Shown here in pieces: positions 45,301-54,409 of a stretch of DNA of 55,415 bases. The notes under the pieces are model-generated. The model did no database searches. It saw only the letters and a program-made list of their open reading frames with translations, and was not told the origin of the DNA. The position numbers and the translations under genes were made by a program. The stretch comes from Candidatus Heimdallarchaeota archaeon (GTDB lineage: Archaea; Asgardarchaeota; Heimdallarchaeia; JABLTI01). The DNA lies in the NCBI GenBank assembly GCA_019894765.1, contig JAGXNT010000073.1:1-55415 (forward strand), written 5' to 3'. The stretch's first letter is position 1; every line of letters starts with the position of its first letter.

Positions 45301-45566
45301 AAAATCTTTTGCAAGAAGGTTTTGCTCGAGATTTAGTTCGCCACATACAAAATCTAAGGAAAACTGAAGGATTAAAAGTAACAGATAAAATAACGACAAG
45401 CTATAAAACAAAAGAAAAACTTGCAGAAGCAATCACCAAGTATTCAGATTACATCTGTGCTGAAACACTAACTACTAAGTTGCTCCAGAAAGAGAAATTA
45501 ACTAAAGGTGAGAAATTAGTAATCCAAGGTGAAGAGTTAATCCTAACCATATCTAAGAACAAATAA
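42375..45566 (+). CDS. ileS: Isoleucyl-tRNA synthetase
   Basis: Class I synthetase charging tRNA-Ile, 1063 residues. The HIGH-type motif is PMGLHHAWG (65-73). The CP1 editing domain contains TTTPWTLTANTAVAVHPDL. Zinc knuckles appear at CTRCG and in CKSCG with CPKCNK. The WCISRKRYWGLPLP block and the C-terminal anticodon-binding and IleRS tail domains are present. The KMSKS loop is unusual: DGRAMHRSWGN has AMHRS (607-611) in place of KMSKS. ATG 42375 is the first start after an in-frame stop at about 42336. IleRS rather than ValRS or LeuRS is supported by the CP1 sequence and length. Confidence 0.94.
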   Translation: MQKLENEQNKQLFPEVTSSLDLITLELEVLEFWEKNKVFEKLVEQNSKSTKHYSFIDGPITANNPMGLHHAWGRSIKDLIQRYWAMKGYEQRFQNGFDCQGLWVEVEVEKDLGLNSKKAIEEYGLENFSNKCKERIDHYSKLITKQSKRLGQFMDWDNSYFTHTDTNISYIWYFLKKCHEKGWIIKGNFPMPWCTRCGTSLSQHEQHDSYKEMLHTAVFTKFPLESQLEKDHEKSFLLVWTTTPWTLTANTAVAVHPDLTYCKVLKDNEILYVVESKLSLLKDNYEVLDTFPGKELVGLKYESPFGYLTAQKDVKHRVIEWVEVSGEEGTGFVHIAPGCGAEDFELSKIHKLSTISPIDDYGIFLEEFDEFQGLFVTETSEKVVESLRKRNLLLKTEEFTHRYPTCWRCHEELVFRLVQEWFIDSEEIRPLLKEATTKVEWVPSFYGKRMIDWLNNMGNWCISRKRYWGLPLPFFECKSCGELTVIGTKEELLEKAVDGADNLQELHRPWIDKVKIKCPKCNKVVPKVTEVGDCWLDAGIVPFSTMKYLEDPEYWLKWFPTEAVCEMREQIRLWFYSLLFMSITLKGVPPYKRVVVHEKVHDKDGRAMHRSWGNAIWFAEAADKVGAEIIRWGSAKQQLSQTMNFGYHFEDELKPFFLTVWNVYSFFATFANLDQFKPDKKQTTTLKTKPYLDKWLLSKLTELIRQVRKNLDKMDFKNAALEIEQFVEQLSTWYLRRSRRRFWKHEDSDEKISGYLTLYETLLTLSKLLAPFVPFFSERLYQNLTKFANSDMPMSVHLCAYPKFTKSQYDKELNEKMVVVLDVVKLGRSARSASNFRLRQPLSEVVVWSKDKKLESVLKEFKNEIQTELNVKKLRFAKNPEKLLEFKLKLNYQVLGPKLRNQIGLLEGKIQDIDQKLVINAYYEKDQVLEVEIDPKKKPLKLVLHEDLILDALPLGERTIAVSEHFAVAIDTKITENLLQEGFARDLVRHIQNLRKTEGLKVTDKITTSYKTKEKLAEAITKYSDYICAETLTTKLLQKEKLTKGEKLVIQGEELILTISKNK

Positions 45567-45625
45567 ACCTAAGATTGATAATTTGATTCCTCAAATTATC
45601 ATAATTTTCTTTTTTCTCTGTTTTA

Positions 45626-46159
45626 TTACAAAGTATAATAGACAAATGTTGAAATCACAGCCATACAAATACCTGAAACAAAATATGTTAAAGAGTGAAC
45701 AAAAGCAAAACGCAAGCTTCTGTCTTTTTGTTCTTTTACACTACGTTTTGATCTTTGTTCCACTACTACTGATCTTCTGGGAATGGACAATCCTGAAAGC
45801 AATAATAACAACCCACATTGACCAAACATAATCCAAGAGAGAATACTGTCACCACTATTTGAATTATTAAAACCGTAATCCATTGTTAGATAAATAATCA
45901 AGTTAATCATCATAACGAATCCAAGAATAATAGCAACAGCTTGACAAATACTAGCAAAATCAAAACGATATTCTACGTAATCTTGTCTTAGAACTGTTTG
46001 TTCATCACGGAAAACTTCTCGATATAATTCTTTTTTCGAATCAGTGATTGTTTGTTTTTTTGTGGTTCTATGAAGTAATTGTGAATGAGTAAGTGTATCA
46101 TCCTCACCTTTCTTAGAAAGATTTTTTGAAATTACTTCTAAATCCATGTCTTCACTCAA
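45626..46159 (-). CDS. Three-TM membrane protein, paralog A
   Basis: Hypothetical, 177 residues. An N-terminal cytoplasmic segment of about 70 residues (charged, Glu/Lys/Thr-rich) precedes TM helices (AVAIILGFVMMINLIIYLT, ILSWIMFGQCGLLLLLSGL and FVHSLTYFVSGICMAVISTF), with a basic loop PRRSVVVEQRSKRSVKEQKD between the second and third. Layout and loop resemble the adjacent upstream gene, suggesting tandem duplication. It starts at TTG 46159 or ATG 46147. It converges on ileS. Confidence 0.65.
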   Translation of the reverse strand: MSEDMDLEVISKNLSKKGEDDTLTHSQLLHRTTKKQTITDSKKELYREVFRDEQTVLRQDYVEYRFDFASICQAVAIILGFVMMINLIIYLTMDYGFNNSNSGDSILSWIMFGQCGLLLLLSGLSIPRRSVVVEQRSKRSVKEQKDRSLRFAFVHSLTYFVSGICMAVISTFVYYTL

Positions 46160-46227
46160 TGGTTAGAACCAACCTGTGTAATAAAAGACATTATCTCTAA
46201 AAATACATTTTTATTAGAACTATAATT

Positions 46228-46713
46228 CTAGAGCGTTATTCTTTTAAGAATTACCCAAGCTATAACTGAAACTATCCCTAGAAGAACTCCACTTAAGATG
46301 TAAGTATATGCACTTCCAATAGCTATTTTGGTATCTGCTCCAGTAATTTTATCGCCTTTTGAAAATCGTTTCTTTATTCTATCTATTGTAAATGATTGGC
46401 GTACAGTACCTACACACCCACCAAAGGTTAGTAATAAACCTGTTTCAATGAAATAAGCCCAAGACACGAAAAGGTAAACATATGTTCCTGCATTTCTACT
46501 AATAATCCAGAAAACAAATAGAGTTAAACCAGTAATGAATAATGCAATTACTGTTGCAACAATTATTACTCGAGACCAATTAAGTTTGACATCCTTCGAA
46601 TCATATTCTTCTTGTGGTATCTCTGAATCACTGATTTGTTCGATGAATTCATCTGGATCTTCAATTTTTTTTGGGATTAAATCCTCTTTAGGTAGTTGAG
46701 ACAAGGTAAACAC
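46228..46713 (-). CDS. Three-TM membrane protein, paralog B
   Basis: Hypothetical, 161 residues. An acidic N-terminus (DPDEFIEQISDSEIPQEEYD) precedes helices VIIVATVIALFITGLTLFVF, YLFVSWAYFIETGLLLTFGG and YTYILSGVLLGIVSVIAWVI, with a basic loop TIDRIKKRFSKGDK before the last. It matches paralog A in helix order (SW..F..(C/T)GLLL, then a basic loop, then LSG or VSG). It starts at GTG 46713. Together with the TM2 gene upstream these form a minus-strand membrane cluster. Confidence 0.65.
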   Translation of the reverse strand: MFTLSQLPKEDLIPKKIEDPDEFIEQISDSEIPQEEYDSKDVKLNWSRVIIVATVIALFITGLTLFVFWIISRNAGTYVYLFVSWAYFIETGLLLTFGGCVGTVRQSFTIDRIKKRFSKGDKITGADTKIAIGSAYTYILSGVLLGIVSVIAWVILKRITL

Positions 46714-46800
46714 TCATTCCTTTTATGGTTTAAATTTTCAAAAGTATTGTGAAGAATCTTAATAAAAGAAGAAAAATGGATAGCATTTACGCTACACAAA

Positions 46801-48081
46801 TCATAACCAATTTTTTACTTTCTTCTCGTCACTATCATAGAAGCTACCAGTAATTACTGCAATAAGATCAATGAGATAACCTATACCAAGGAATCCAAAT
46901 GTGCACGTAAAAACAATTCCAGTTCCGGTTTTACCAACCATATAACGTTGTAAGCCAACGAAGCCGATAATTGATTGGAATAGTATGAGAAGACGACTGT
47001 GTGGAGAACACTCTTTCTCAGCTTCTGCTTCTAGTTCTTCAATACCGCTTAACCTATCCCAAATATGTCCAACTTCTACTCTTAAATCTGAAAACGTTGC
47101 TTTTATTTCTCTTACAGGTACTGAAATTATATAATACCTTATTTTTGTGAAAGTCCAGACAACTGGTGGTAAAACGACTTTTTGAAATGCGAAGAATAGG
47201 ACAATTCCAATTAGTAGAACAAAAACAAAGATGAGTGACCAATAAGTTTCACCAAATGCTCTTGCATAATCATAATTATAGATTATTGTTCCTGACACTC
47301 CTCCATAGAATTCTTCATGCCAAATTAAAAGATGATAATGATTTTCTACCTCAGGATCGGGGTCAGGATCCGCTAACGTTTCAAAATTCAAGGAAATATT
47401 GAAGGAATCCTCTTCGCCTTCATAAACACTGTAGAGATTTGGTTTATCATTAGGATCAGCTGCAAAGCTCTCATATTCATCTTGTGTCATAATATAGCAA
47501 CTGACGCTAGCATTGACATTGAAAATTTGAACGTTGTCTTGAGTAGTTCTATCACTTTCAAGAATTCTACGATAGTAAGGTTGATAGATTGTTTCAGTTA
47601 AACCTTCTGTCCAAATGAAGTTCCCATGAACTATTATACCATCTGAGTAAAGAATTAACTTAGGACTAATTGAGGAATTACTAAATTCAAATTGTCGATA
47701 ACCATCACAAATTTCGTGTAAGAAATAAGTAGTTGGAGGATCACCGATGAAATCACGTTCGTAGTCCAAATAATCATTGGAATCAAGAATGAAAATTTCC
47801 ACTCGAGCATTATCTTCAGTCCAAATTTCAAAGAAATAAGTACGAGAGTCGGTGAATGTACCCACTGCACTGAGAGATGGTAAACCGAAGACATAATCAT
47901 TTAAATCATTTAAAGTAAAGTCCATTTCAGCTAAAACTTCGGGTTTTGAAGGTTCAATATAGAAATCAGCATAAAATAATTGATAGGTTTCTCCTTTAGT
48001 AGCAAGGAAAGGAGTAATGAATAAACTCAGAATTATGACCGATAACATTAAACTTGATTTTCTAGCTTTGAGATTAATCAT
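46801..48081 (-). CDS. Anchored protein with C-terminal TM2 domain
   Basis: 426 residues. Signal peptide (SSLMLSVIILSLFITPFLA), an extracellular beta domain of about 250 residues, a TM helix (LIFVFVLLIGIVLFFAF), a cytoplasmic segment, then a TM2 domain: SRLLILFQSIIGFVGLQRYM, VGKTGTGIVFTCTFGFLGIGY and LIDLIAVITGSF ending DSDEKKVKNWL. The GLQRYMVGKTG stretch fits the TM2 consensus GxHRFYLGK. Function of TM2 proteins is poorly known. The start is ATG 48081. Confidence 0.78.
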   Translation of the reverse strand: MINLKARKSSLMLSVIILSLFITPFLATKGETYQLFYADFYIEPSKPEVLAEMDFTLNDLNDYVFGLPSLSAVGTFTDSRTYFFEIWTEDNARVEIFILDSNDYLDYERDFIGDPPTTYFLHEICDGYRQFEFSNSSISPKLILYSDGIIVHGNFIWTEGLTETIYQPYYRRILESDRTTQDNVQIFNVNASVSCYIMTQDEYESFAADPNDKPNLYSVYEGEEDSFNISLNFETLADPDPDPEVENHYHLLIWHEEFYGGVSGTIIYNYDYARAFGETYWSLIFVFVLLIGIVLFFAFQKVVLPPVVWTFTKIRYYIISVPVREIKATFSDLRVEVGHIWDRLSGIEELEAEAEKECSPHSRLLILFQSIIGFVGLQRYMVGKTGTGIVFTCTFGFLGIGYLIDLIAVITGSFYDSDEKKVKNWL

Positions 48082-48271
48082 TGCGAAATCACAACTGGTT
48101 TGATATTTTGAACTACGATTTATCTAAGACTGATGATTATCAATTTTACTTCTGTCTTTTATATATTTTCGTGGTCTTGAAATTAAGTATGAAACTTCGT
48201 TTTAAAGGATTTTCCTCAGAATGTTATTGAAATAATGAGTAAGAAGTAAGTACAAAAACAACTGCCCGGAA

Positions 48272-48317
48272 CAAAAAGAAAAAAAAAGAAAAAAGAAATA
48301 AGCCGAGTGGCTTATTT
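48272..48317 (-). terminator. Intrinsic-type terminator of the solute-binding protein gene
   Basis: Reading the minus strand, GGCTTATTT inverse pairs lie at 48309-48317 and 48296-48304 (nine pairs, four-base loop), overlapping the end of the gene, followed by a long T/C tract down to 48272. It is the strongest terminator in the window. Confidence 0.75.
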
Positions 48318-50105
48318 TCTTCTCTTTAAGAAGAAGACTTGACTTGCACCAGTAAGAGCAAGAATACCTATTACAACGTATAGACCAATACCTGATGATA
48401 CTGTTGTTGGATATTCAAATCCAGCGTCTACCATCTTTTGTTTAGCGAGGTCAATACTGTACTCGTATGGTTCTAGTGTATCATCAAAACCAGTTGCACC
48501 TATTGGAAATGGAGTAATACCAAGATTACCTAATCCTTCAAGGATTTCATCTATAATGACTTGTCTTGGAACCAAGTGGCTGATTGCTTGTCTAATGTAT
48601 TTACCAGAATCTTCAACAGCGATTGGACATAATTCACCAGTTCCAAGGTATGGATGTAACATGTTGAAGCCCAATTCCTGAGAACCAGGTGAAGCTACGA
48701 TTGTGTAATCAACAGTGGATGGAACTTCATCAATTGTTGGAGAGAAGTTTGTGTCTATCATGTCAAGGGCACCAGAAGCGAGAGCTGATAGGGCACCTTC
48801 TTTGTTAGACCAAAACTCGAAGTAAATGTCTGTGATTGTTTGTGCTGCGTGGCCACCCCAATCATCCCAGTAAGGATTAGCTTTTAGGTGAATAACACCA
48901 TTGGTACCATCATAATCATCTAGATAGTATGGACCAATACCGATCATTTTCTGGGAGTCAAGAATATTATCAGCAGCCCATGTAACTGCTTGTGCTTCAT
49001 GAGTAGAAACATCAGTTATGGGTTCCCAGATGTGTTTTGGCATGATGTCAACAGCTAAGTTGCTATCCTGGAACACATAAGGTGATAAGAAATCAATATC
49101 TAATTCTAATTCACTAACGATCTTAACAGTTGTTTCGTTAATGTATTGCGAAAAGAATCCATAATCTGGTTGACCGAATAATGGATTGATTAAAAGATCA
49201 TAGCTGTACTTAACGTCTGAAGCATTACATGGTTCACCGTCAGCGAATTTAGCACCAGGCTCAATGAAAACGGAGTAATTAAGACCGTTTGGACTTGTAT
49301 ATGATTCGGCTAAATATGGAGCCCAAGCATTCTCAACTGTTGCATGCATATCTCGTTCAACTAAACCACCATAAATTTGTTGAGTCCATTGAGCATCATA
49401 AACTGATTCTGTCTTGAAGGTATGGAAATCTTCAAAGTCAGCTGGACAACCATAGTGGAATTCTGTATCTCCAATATCCCAGTAAGCCATATCTTGATAG
49501 CTGGAATCCCATAACAATGGGGACCATGAATCAGCTTCTAAAGCGGTTGTGTGTGGGAACATATCTGTTGGGTATATAATAGTTGCTGCTGGAAGATCCT
49601 CATAGAGGAGTGCTTGAATATCATGAGCATATTGAATTCTGTCTGCTAAAACAAAAGCTTGAGAATAGTTACCAATAGCCCAGTCCATTTCTGGAACGCT
49701 ATATTGATAATGGTTATCACCGTTTGGTGGTATTGAAGGTGTGTCAAACAAACCAGTCAAATCAATATCTAATCCCCAACCCCAACCGATGAAGAAGATG
49801 TCAAATCCACCTTCAGCATATGTAGGAATTGGATAAGGACCTGGGTAACCCCAAGTTCTAGGAGATATTTGAGCCCATCCGGTGTGGTCAAATACGTCTA
49901 CACCAATACCAATTTTTGGCAATTGTTCAACCATCAATGTTGCCCATTGATTTCGTGCCGGATTGGTATTGGGCGCTAATACACTTAATGTAAAGAAAGC
50001 TGGTGGGTTAGCTGCTTGCACAGGATTAGCCAAAAATGGCATAACGCCTAAGCAAAGGATAATTGCTAACGGAAGGACCATCTTTCTAATATCCTTCTTG
50101 ATCAA
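48312..50105 (-). CDS. Family 5 solute-binding protein, circularly permuted, TM-anchored
   Basis: Extracellular solute-binding protein (SBP_bac_5, oligopeptide or nickel type), 597 residues. After a signal peptide (1-31), residues 36-190 match what is normally the C-terminal half: NQWATLMVEQLPKIGIGV, GGFDIFFIGWGW, and IQALLYEDLPAATIIYP. Residues 215-572 then match the usual N-terminal and middle part: DMHATVENAWAPYLAESYT, FADGEPCNASDVKYSYDLL, IGIGPYYLDDYD, YIRQAISHLVPR and DLAKQKMVDAGF. A TM helix (LYVVIGILALTGASQVFFL) and KRRK end it. All parts are present once, so order is swapped, not duplicated. Start TTG 50105; ATG 50081 is possible. Permeases are not in the window. Confidence 0.85.
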   Translation of the reverse strand: MIKKDIRKMVLPLAIILCLGVMPFLANPVQAANPPAFFTLSVLAPNTNPARNQWATLMVEQLPKIGIGVDVFDHTGWAQISPRTWGYPGPYPIPTYAEGGFDIFFIGWGWGLDIDLTGLFDTPSIPPNGDNHYQYSVPEMDWAIGNYSQAFVLADRIQYAHDIQALLYEDLPAATIIYPTDMFPHTTALEADSWSPLLWDSSYQDMAYWDIGDTEFHYGCPADFEDFHTFKTESVYDAQWTQQIYGGLVERDMHATVENAWAPYLAESYTSPNGLNYSVFIEPGAKFADGEPCNASDVKYSYDLLINPLFGQPDYGFFSQYINETTVKIVSELELDIDFLSPYVFQDSNLAVDIMPKHIWEPITDVSTHEAQAVTWAADNILDSQKMIGIGPYYLDDYDGTNGVIHLKANPYWDDWGGHAAQTITDIYFEFWSNKEGALSALASGALDMIDTNFSPTIDEVPSTVDYTIVASPGSQELGFNMLHPYLGTGELCPIAVEDSGKYIRQAISHLVPRQVIIDEILEGLGNLGITPFPIGATGFDDTLEPYEYSIDLAKQKMVDAGFEYPTTVSSGIGLYVVIGILALTGASQVFFLKRRK

Positions 50106-50333
50106 ATTTTTTTACCTTCCACAAATAACATAATATAGGTAAGTACTCTCTTACAAGAGTAGTACGTTAAATTAATTGAACGCTGTCTTTAAAAGGTTTA
50201 TTGGTGGAAAGAGCAAGTACTTATAATTGGAGTGCTGATTTTTGTCGGTAATTTTGGACGATATTCTATTATTTTTCAAGAATTAGTATATTCCTAGACA
50301 AAATGGCAAATACTTGTGATGAAGAGGTAGTGA

Positions 50334-53174
50334 TCAGTTTCTCAAAGCAGTTATGATTTTTTCTCGGCGATACTTAATAATTGAAGGTAAAACACCTAAT
50401 AAAGCCATCGCCGTCAATACTACAGGTATTAGTAATATTTCCAAGATAGGGAGATTTACAGTAAAGGGTATGATATTATGCGAAGTTAAAATGGGTGTAA
50501 TTAAATTAAACGTAGCAAAAGTAAATGCCATGCCCAGCAATAATCCTCCTATACTAGCACTTAGAATTATAACAAATATCTCTACTATGAGCAATTTGGA
50601 TATCGTGTTTCTTGACCTACCCATAGTCTGGCTAATAGCAAATTCTTGGGTTCTTTGGTTTAAGGTAAAATCAGTGAACATAATGATTAATACAATGATA
50701 ATTAATACAACCGCAATTAATTGGACATAGAAGAAAACTCTTACATTCGGAATATATGATTCAATGAAAGATCCAATGAATTGCTCATTAATGAGTATTG
50801 GATTCACTCGAGTATTAGACAATAACCCCTTAATTTCGTTTGTGATTCGAGTGTTATTTTCATCAGGAAAGACACTTGCTAGGAATAATTGACATATAGA
50901 AATTTCTAGCTCTGTTCTCATGAATTCTTCATTTATTATTACAATACCATCATTTGGTTGGAGCATCTCTATGTTTCGTCCATCTAACAAACCTAGTCCT
51001 GGTGCGGAGTTCAATATTCCTGTGATCACAAACAATCGATGGTAAATACCGCTTGGTAAATTAATAATTGGGAGCTCATCTCCAATCGATAGGTTTAGTC
51101 TTTCAGCTAAAGGTTCACTGATTATTACTCCCGCATATGTTTCATCCAAGTTCTTCAGATTTTCAAAGGAGTTACCGTCAGCAAAACTGCTATCATCCCA
51201 TTTTCCTACTCTCGAGTAAGTAATGGAATCAACGCCGATAATCGTATAATCATCATAAGCGATTGAACCGGTTGTTTTCAAGAGAGCAACAACTTCATTA
51301 ATTCCCTCAATTTGCGAGATATTATTTTTGAAGCTATAATCCACTGGATAAGTAATGACTCTCATATCAGCACCGTTTTTGTAATCAGATTCCATTATTT
51401 GGTTTTGAGTTACTGAGGAGGCTGAGATCAGAGAGAAAGCAATAAATGTTGAAACTAAAATTACCGCAAAAGTCATTGAACTTAGTTTCTTATCTTTACG
51501 TTTAAAATTGTTAATTAAGAAGAAAGCTTCATTGAAGATAATTCTTCGATACAACCCTTTCAAAGAAACTTGGAATTTATCTGTTATCAGGTAACTTAAT
51601 AGTTGAACTACAAAAATCAGTAGAAAACAAAATAGGACGAATGTATAACCCGAAGAGTTGGTACTTGCTAACGAGAAATTTTGAGATTCTTGTATATTTC
51701 TTACTGTATCAATTAAAGTAAATATTAAAGCAATTATTACGATTAAAACAACACCGATGTTTACCCCAAGAAAGATGTTTTTCTCCATTTTTCTGCGTGC
51801 ACTTAATTCATGCTCAGAACTTTTATGTCTTAGAGAAATTTCCCACCATATTTTCAAAGAGGCATAGCCAACGAGAACAATAAGTAATGTGAAAGAAATA
51901 CCAAAAGCAAATCCAAAGGAAAAGCTCGGATTTCGGAGAAAAGCATTGAATGTAGTGCTATTGAAGCCACTAGATGAGAATGAAGGTATTAGTGCGGAAA
52001 TGAAAAACGATAATGTAATGCCAAGGATAATTCCGAAGATCGCTACAATCAGAAATTCAACTATAAATAACAGAAGAATTTGAAACGTATCTGCCCCACG
52101 ATCTCTTAAGAGTGCAACTTCTTCTTGACGATATTCAACAATAATATTTATTGTGAAAACCGTCATTACAATACCTATCAATATAACAGGTATCATCAAA
52201 ACAACTGAAATTGATGCTCGAGAATAAGCATTAATCAAGGCAGCCAAAGTTGATTCAATAATGTAAATATAACTTGTAGGGTAATCCCGTTTGATCTCTT
52301 CTGAGAATAATTGCATTTTGTTTATTACTTCATCCAAACCATCTCTGGTAATTTCTTCTTTATCAAATTTAACGAAGAGAATATAGGGAACCCCATTGAA
52401 TTTCATCTGAGCTTCATCACTACCCAGTGAAGCTTGTGGGAAAATAACAGAATTCGATAAAATTTCGTTTGGGAGAACCGATTGAACTATAGATAGGCCT
52501 TCATTGACTGTAAATATTCCCTTAACAATATAATTCTGAAAATAGGTAGTTTGAAATGAAGAGAGATATATTTCTCCATAAGCAGGATTTGGAATATACT
52601 TGCCTATGGATAAATTAAGAACATCCCCAACCAAGATTTCCCTTTCATAGATTGAACTTAATTCTTGAGCTTGTTGTAAACTTAACAAAATACCATTATC
52701 TTCAATGGTAAAATTCCCTTCAACGTTGAAAACAAAAGAAATCCTTTCCAATGTTTCTTGACTAGTAACAAAAGCATTTGTAAGAGAAACAGGATTACTC
52801 GGATCCGTTTGATCATATTCAGGCAAAACTTCGTAGGTTGTATCATTCTTTCCTTCAGTATTGAATAAAGCAGAAGTAGAGTAAGCCGTACTATGAAAGT
52901 CTACAAGAGTGTTATCTTCTAAATCCTCAATAATTTCATCTATTTCTTCTGGATAAGACGCTGACAAAATGTATGCTTGAAAATCTTGTGAACCAAGAAA
53001 ATCATTAATTGCTAGATTTTCTGAAGTATTAGACCATAAGTTCACAGAGAGAAGCATTGAGATTGATATAGCAAAACCAAAAACAATTATTACCATATGC
53101 CTTTTATGACTAAGTATATTCTTGAAAGCTAATGACATCAAAAAGCTGAATTTTACATTGTTTTTACTACTCAT
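50334..53174 (-). CDS. FtsX/MacB-type ABC permease
   Basis: 946 residues, ABC3-type permease with two FtsX units fused. The first TM helix (HMVIIVFGFAISISMLLSVN) is followed by an outer domain (about 50-310), then helices near 315-440. A second unit starts at about 560 (FKRKDKKLSSMTFAVILVST), has its own outer domain (about 595-815), and three final helices (VQLIAVVLIIIVLIIMF, LIVEIFVIILSASIGGLLLG and ILLIPVVLTAMALLGVLP). It probably forms a transporter or mechanotransmission complex with the LolD-like ATPase 45 bases upstream. No signature of lipoprotein substrates is visible. Confidence 0.9.
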   Translation of the reverse strand: MSSKNNVKFSFLMSLAFKNILSHKRHMVIIVFGFAISISMLLSVNLWSNTSENLAINDFLGSQDFQAYILSASYPEEIDEIIEDLEDNTLVDFHSTAYSTSALFNTEGKNDTTYEVLPEYDQTDPSNPVSLTNAFVTSQETLERISFVFNVEGNFTIEDNGILLSLQQAQELSSIYEREILVGDVLNLSIGKYIPNPAYGEIYLSSFQTTYFQNYIVKGIFTVNEGLSIVQSVLPNEILSNSVIFPQASLGSDEAQMKFNGVPYILFVKFDKEEITRDGLDEVINKMQLFSEEIKRDYPTSYIYIIESTLAALINAYSRASISVVLMIPVILIGIVMTVFTINIIVEYRQEEVALLRDRGADTFQILLLFIVEFLIVAIFGIILGITLSFFISALIPSFSSSGFNSTTFNAFLRNPSFSFGFAFGISFTLLIVLVGYASLKIWWEISLRHKSSEHELSARRKMEKNIFLGVNIGVVLIVIIALIFTLIDTVRNIQESQNFSLASTNSSGYTFVLFCFLLIFVVQLLSYLITDKFQVSLKGLYRRIIFNEAFFLINNFKRKDKKLSSMTFAVILVSTFIAFSLISASSVTQNQIMESDYKNGADMRVITYPVDYSFKNNISQIEGINEVVALLKTTGSIAYDDYTIIGVDSITYSRVGKWDDSSFADGNSFENLKNLDETYAGVIISEPLAERLNLSIGDELPIINLPSGIYHRLFVITGILNSAPGLGLLDGRNIEMLQPNDGIVIINEEFMRTELEISICQLFLASVFPDENNTRITNEIKGLLSNTRVNPILINEQFIGSFIESYIPNVRVFFYVQLIAVVLIIIVLIIMFTDFTLNQRTQEFAISQTMGRSRNTISKLLIVEIFVIILSASIGGLLLGMAFTFATFNLITPILTSHNIIPFTVNLPILEILLIPVVLTAMALLGVLPSIIKYRREKIITALRN

Positions 53175-53219
53175 TATTTACACCAAGTTTTCCAATTATT
53201 TCACTAGTGTTCAAGATTG

Positions 53220-54047
53220 TTAGCTTTTCTTACTAGATTTCTTTGGTTTCTTTTTTATAGCTTTTTTCTTAGTTTTTGGTTTCTCTTTGGTTTCATTATC
53301 AGTAATTTCTGAGTTTCTATAAATCTCCTTTGCAACTCTGAAATCAAATGCCTTCTTATCGACTATTTTCTCTTCAACAAGAATACCATTACGAATAATA
53401 AGGACTCTATCTGCTCGTGCAGCTACTTCAGGATCGTGAGTAGTCATAATAACTGAAATCTGTTCCTTCTCAATGAGTTCCTCAAGCAAGTCCATGATTC
53501 CATCTCCTAAAGTAGTGTCTAAGGCACGAGTGGGCTCATCGCAGATGAGAATCTTGGGACTATTTGCTATTGCCCTTGCAATTGCCACTCTTTGTTTTTG
53601 ACCATTTGATAATTGATGCGGATACTTATTTGACATTGGTCTCATTTCAACCCGTTCTAGTAACCGATATGCTTTTGTTAATGCTAGTTTCTCAGATTTT
53701 CCAGCAATAATTAAGGGAGCCATCACATTCTCAATTGCAGTCATACTTGGAATTAGATAGAATTCTTGGAAAATCATACCAAGTTTAGTTCTTCTAAATA
53801 AACGAAAATCTTCTTTTGACATTTTTGAAACTTGATTTCCATCAATTTCTATTTCACCCTGTGACATGTTATCTATACCAAATAGAAGATTTAACAAAGT
53901 AGTTTTCCCACTTCCAGAAATTCCTACTATAGCTAGGAGCTCTTTTTCTTTCAGTTCAAAAGATACTCCCTTTAGAACCTCCAATGGTCCTGAATGAAGT
54001 TCATATTGCTTGAAAACATCCTTACATTCCAATACTGCGCTAGACAT
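53220..54047 (-). CDS. ABC transporter ATPase, LolD/MacB type
   Basis: 275 residues. Walker A is GISGSGKTT, the Q-loop GMIFQEFYLIPSMTAIENV, signature LSNGQKQRVAIARA, Walker B ILICDEPTRALD, and H-loop TTHDPEVAARADR. The order and the LIPSMTAIENV stretch are typical of the LolD/MacB/FtsE-like class that pairs with FtsX-type permeases, and the permease gene follows directly. The C-terminal tail is extremely Lys-rich (KPKTKKKAIKKKPKKSSKK), which is unusual for the family. The signature reads LSNGQ rather than LSGGQ. Confidence 0.93.
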   Translation of the reverse strand: MSSAVLECKDVFKQYELHSGPLEVLKGVSFELKEKELLAIVGISGSGKTTLLNLLFGIDNMSQGEIEIDGNQVSKMSKEDFRLFRRTKLGMIFQEFYLIPSMTAIENVMAPLIIAGKSEKLALTKAYRLLERVEMRPMSNKYPHQLSNGQKQRVAIARAIANSPKILICDEPTRALDTTLGDGIMDLLEELIEKEQISVIMTTHDPEVAARADRVLIIRNGILVEEKIVDKKAFDFRVAKEIYRNSEITDNETKEKPKTKKKAIKKKPKKSSKKS

Positions 54048-54409
54048 GATTTAACCTTCTTCAAGGATTTTTGAATGAATCCCCATATTTTAATGATATT
54101 TTATCTCTAATTCCAAATCATGATACTAGAACTACATTAAAAAAAGTGTAGGTTCTTCTGGGAAAAGTAAGAAATGTTTCTTATTCTTTTGATAAACAAC
54201 CCCTCTCGCTCTTTTAATTGATTTTTTCGTACATTTCAGATTATTGGAAGCATTTTATTATGATAATTTTCATTAAGAAAACACTTAGTTATTTAGCTTA
54301 TTTCGAATTGTAAATATTCAAGGAAATATTCATAAAGAACTAAAATTAATCGATAAAAGGAGTATTGAAGCTTAACTCAATATTCTATAATTAAGAGCGT
54401 GATAAAGAA

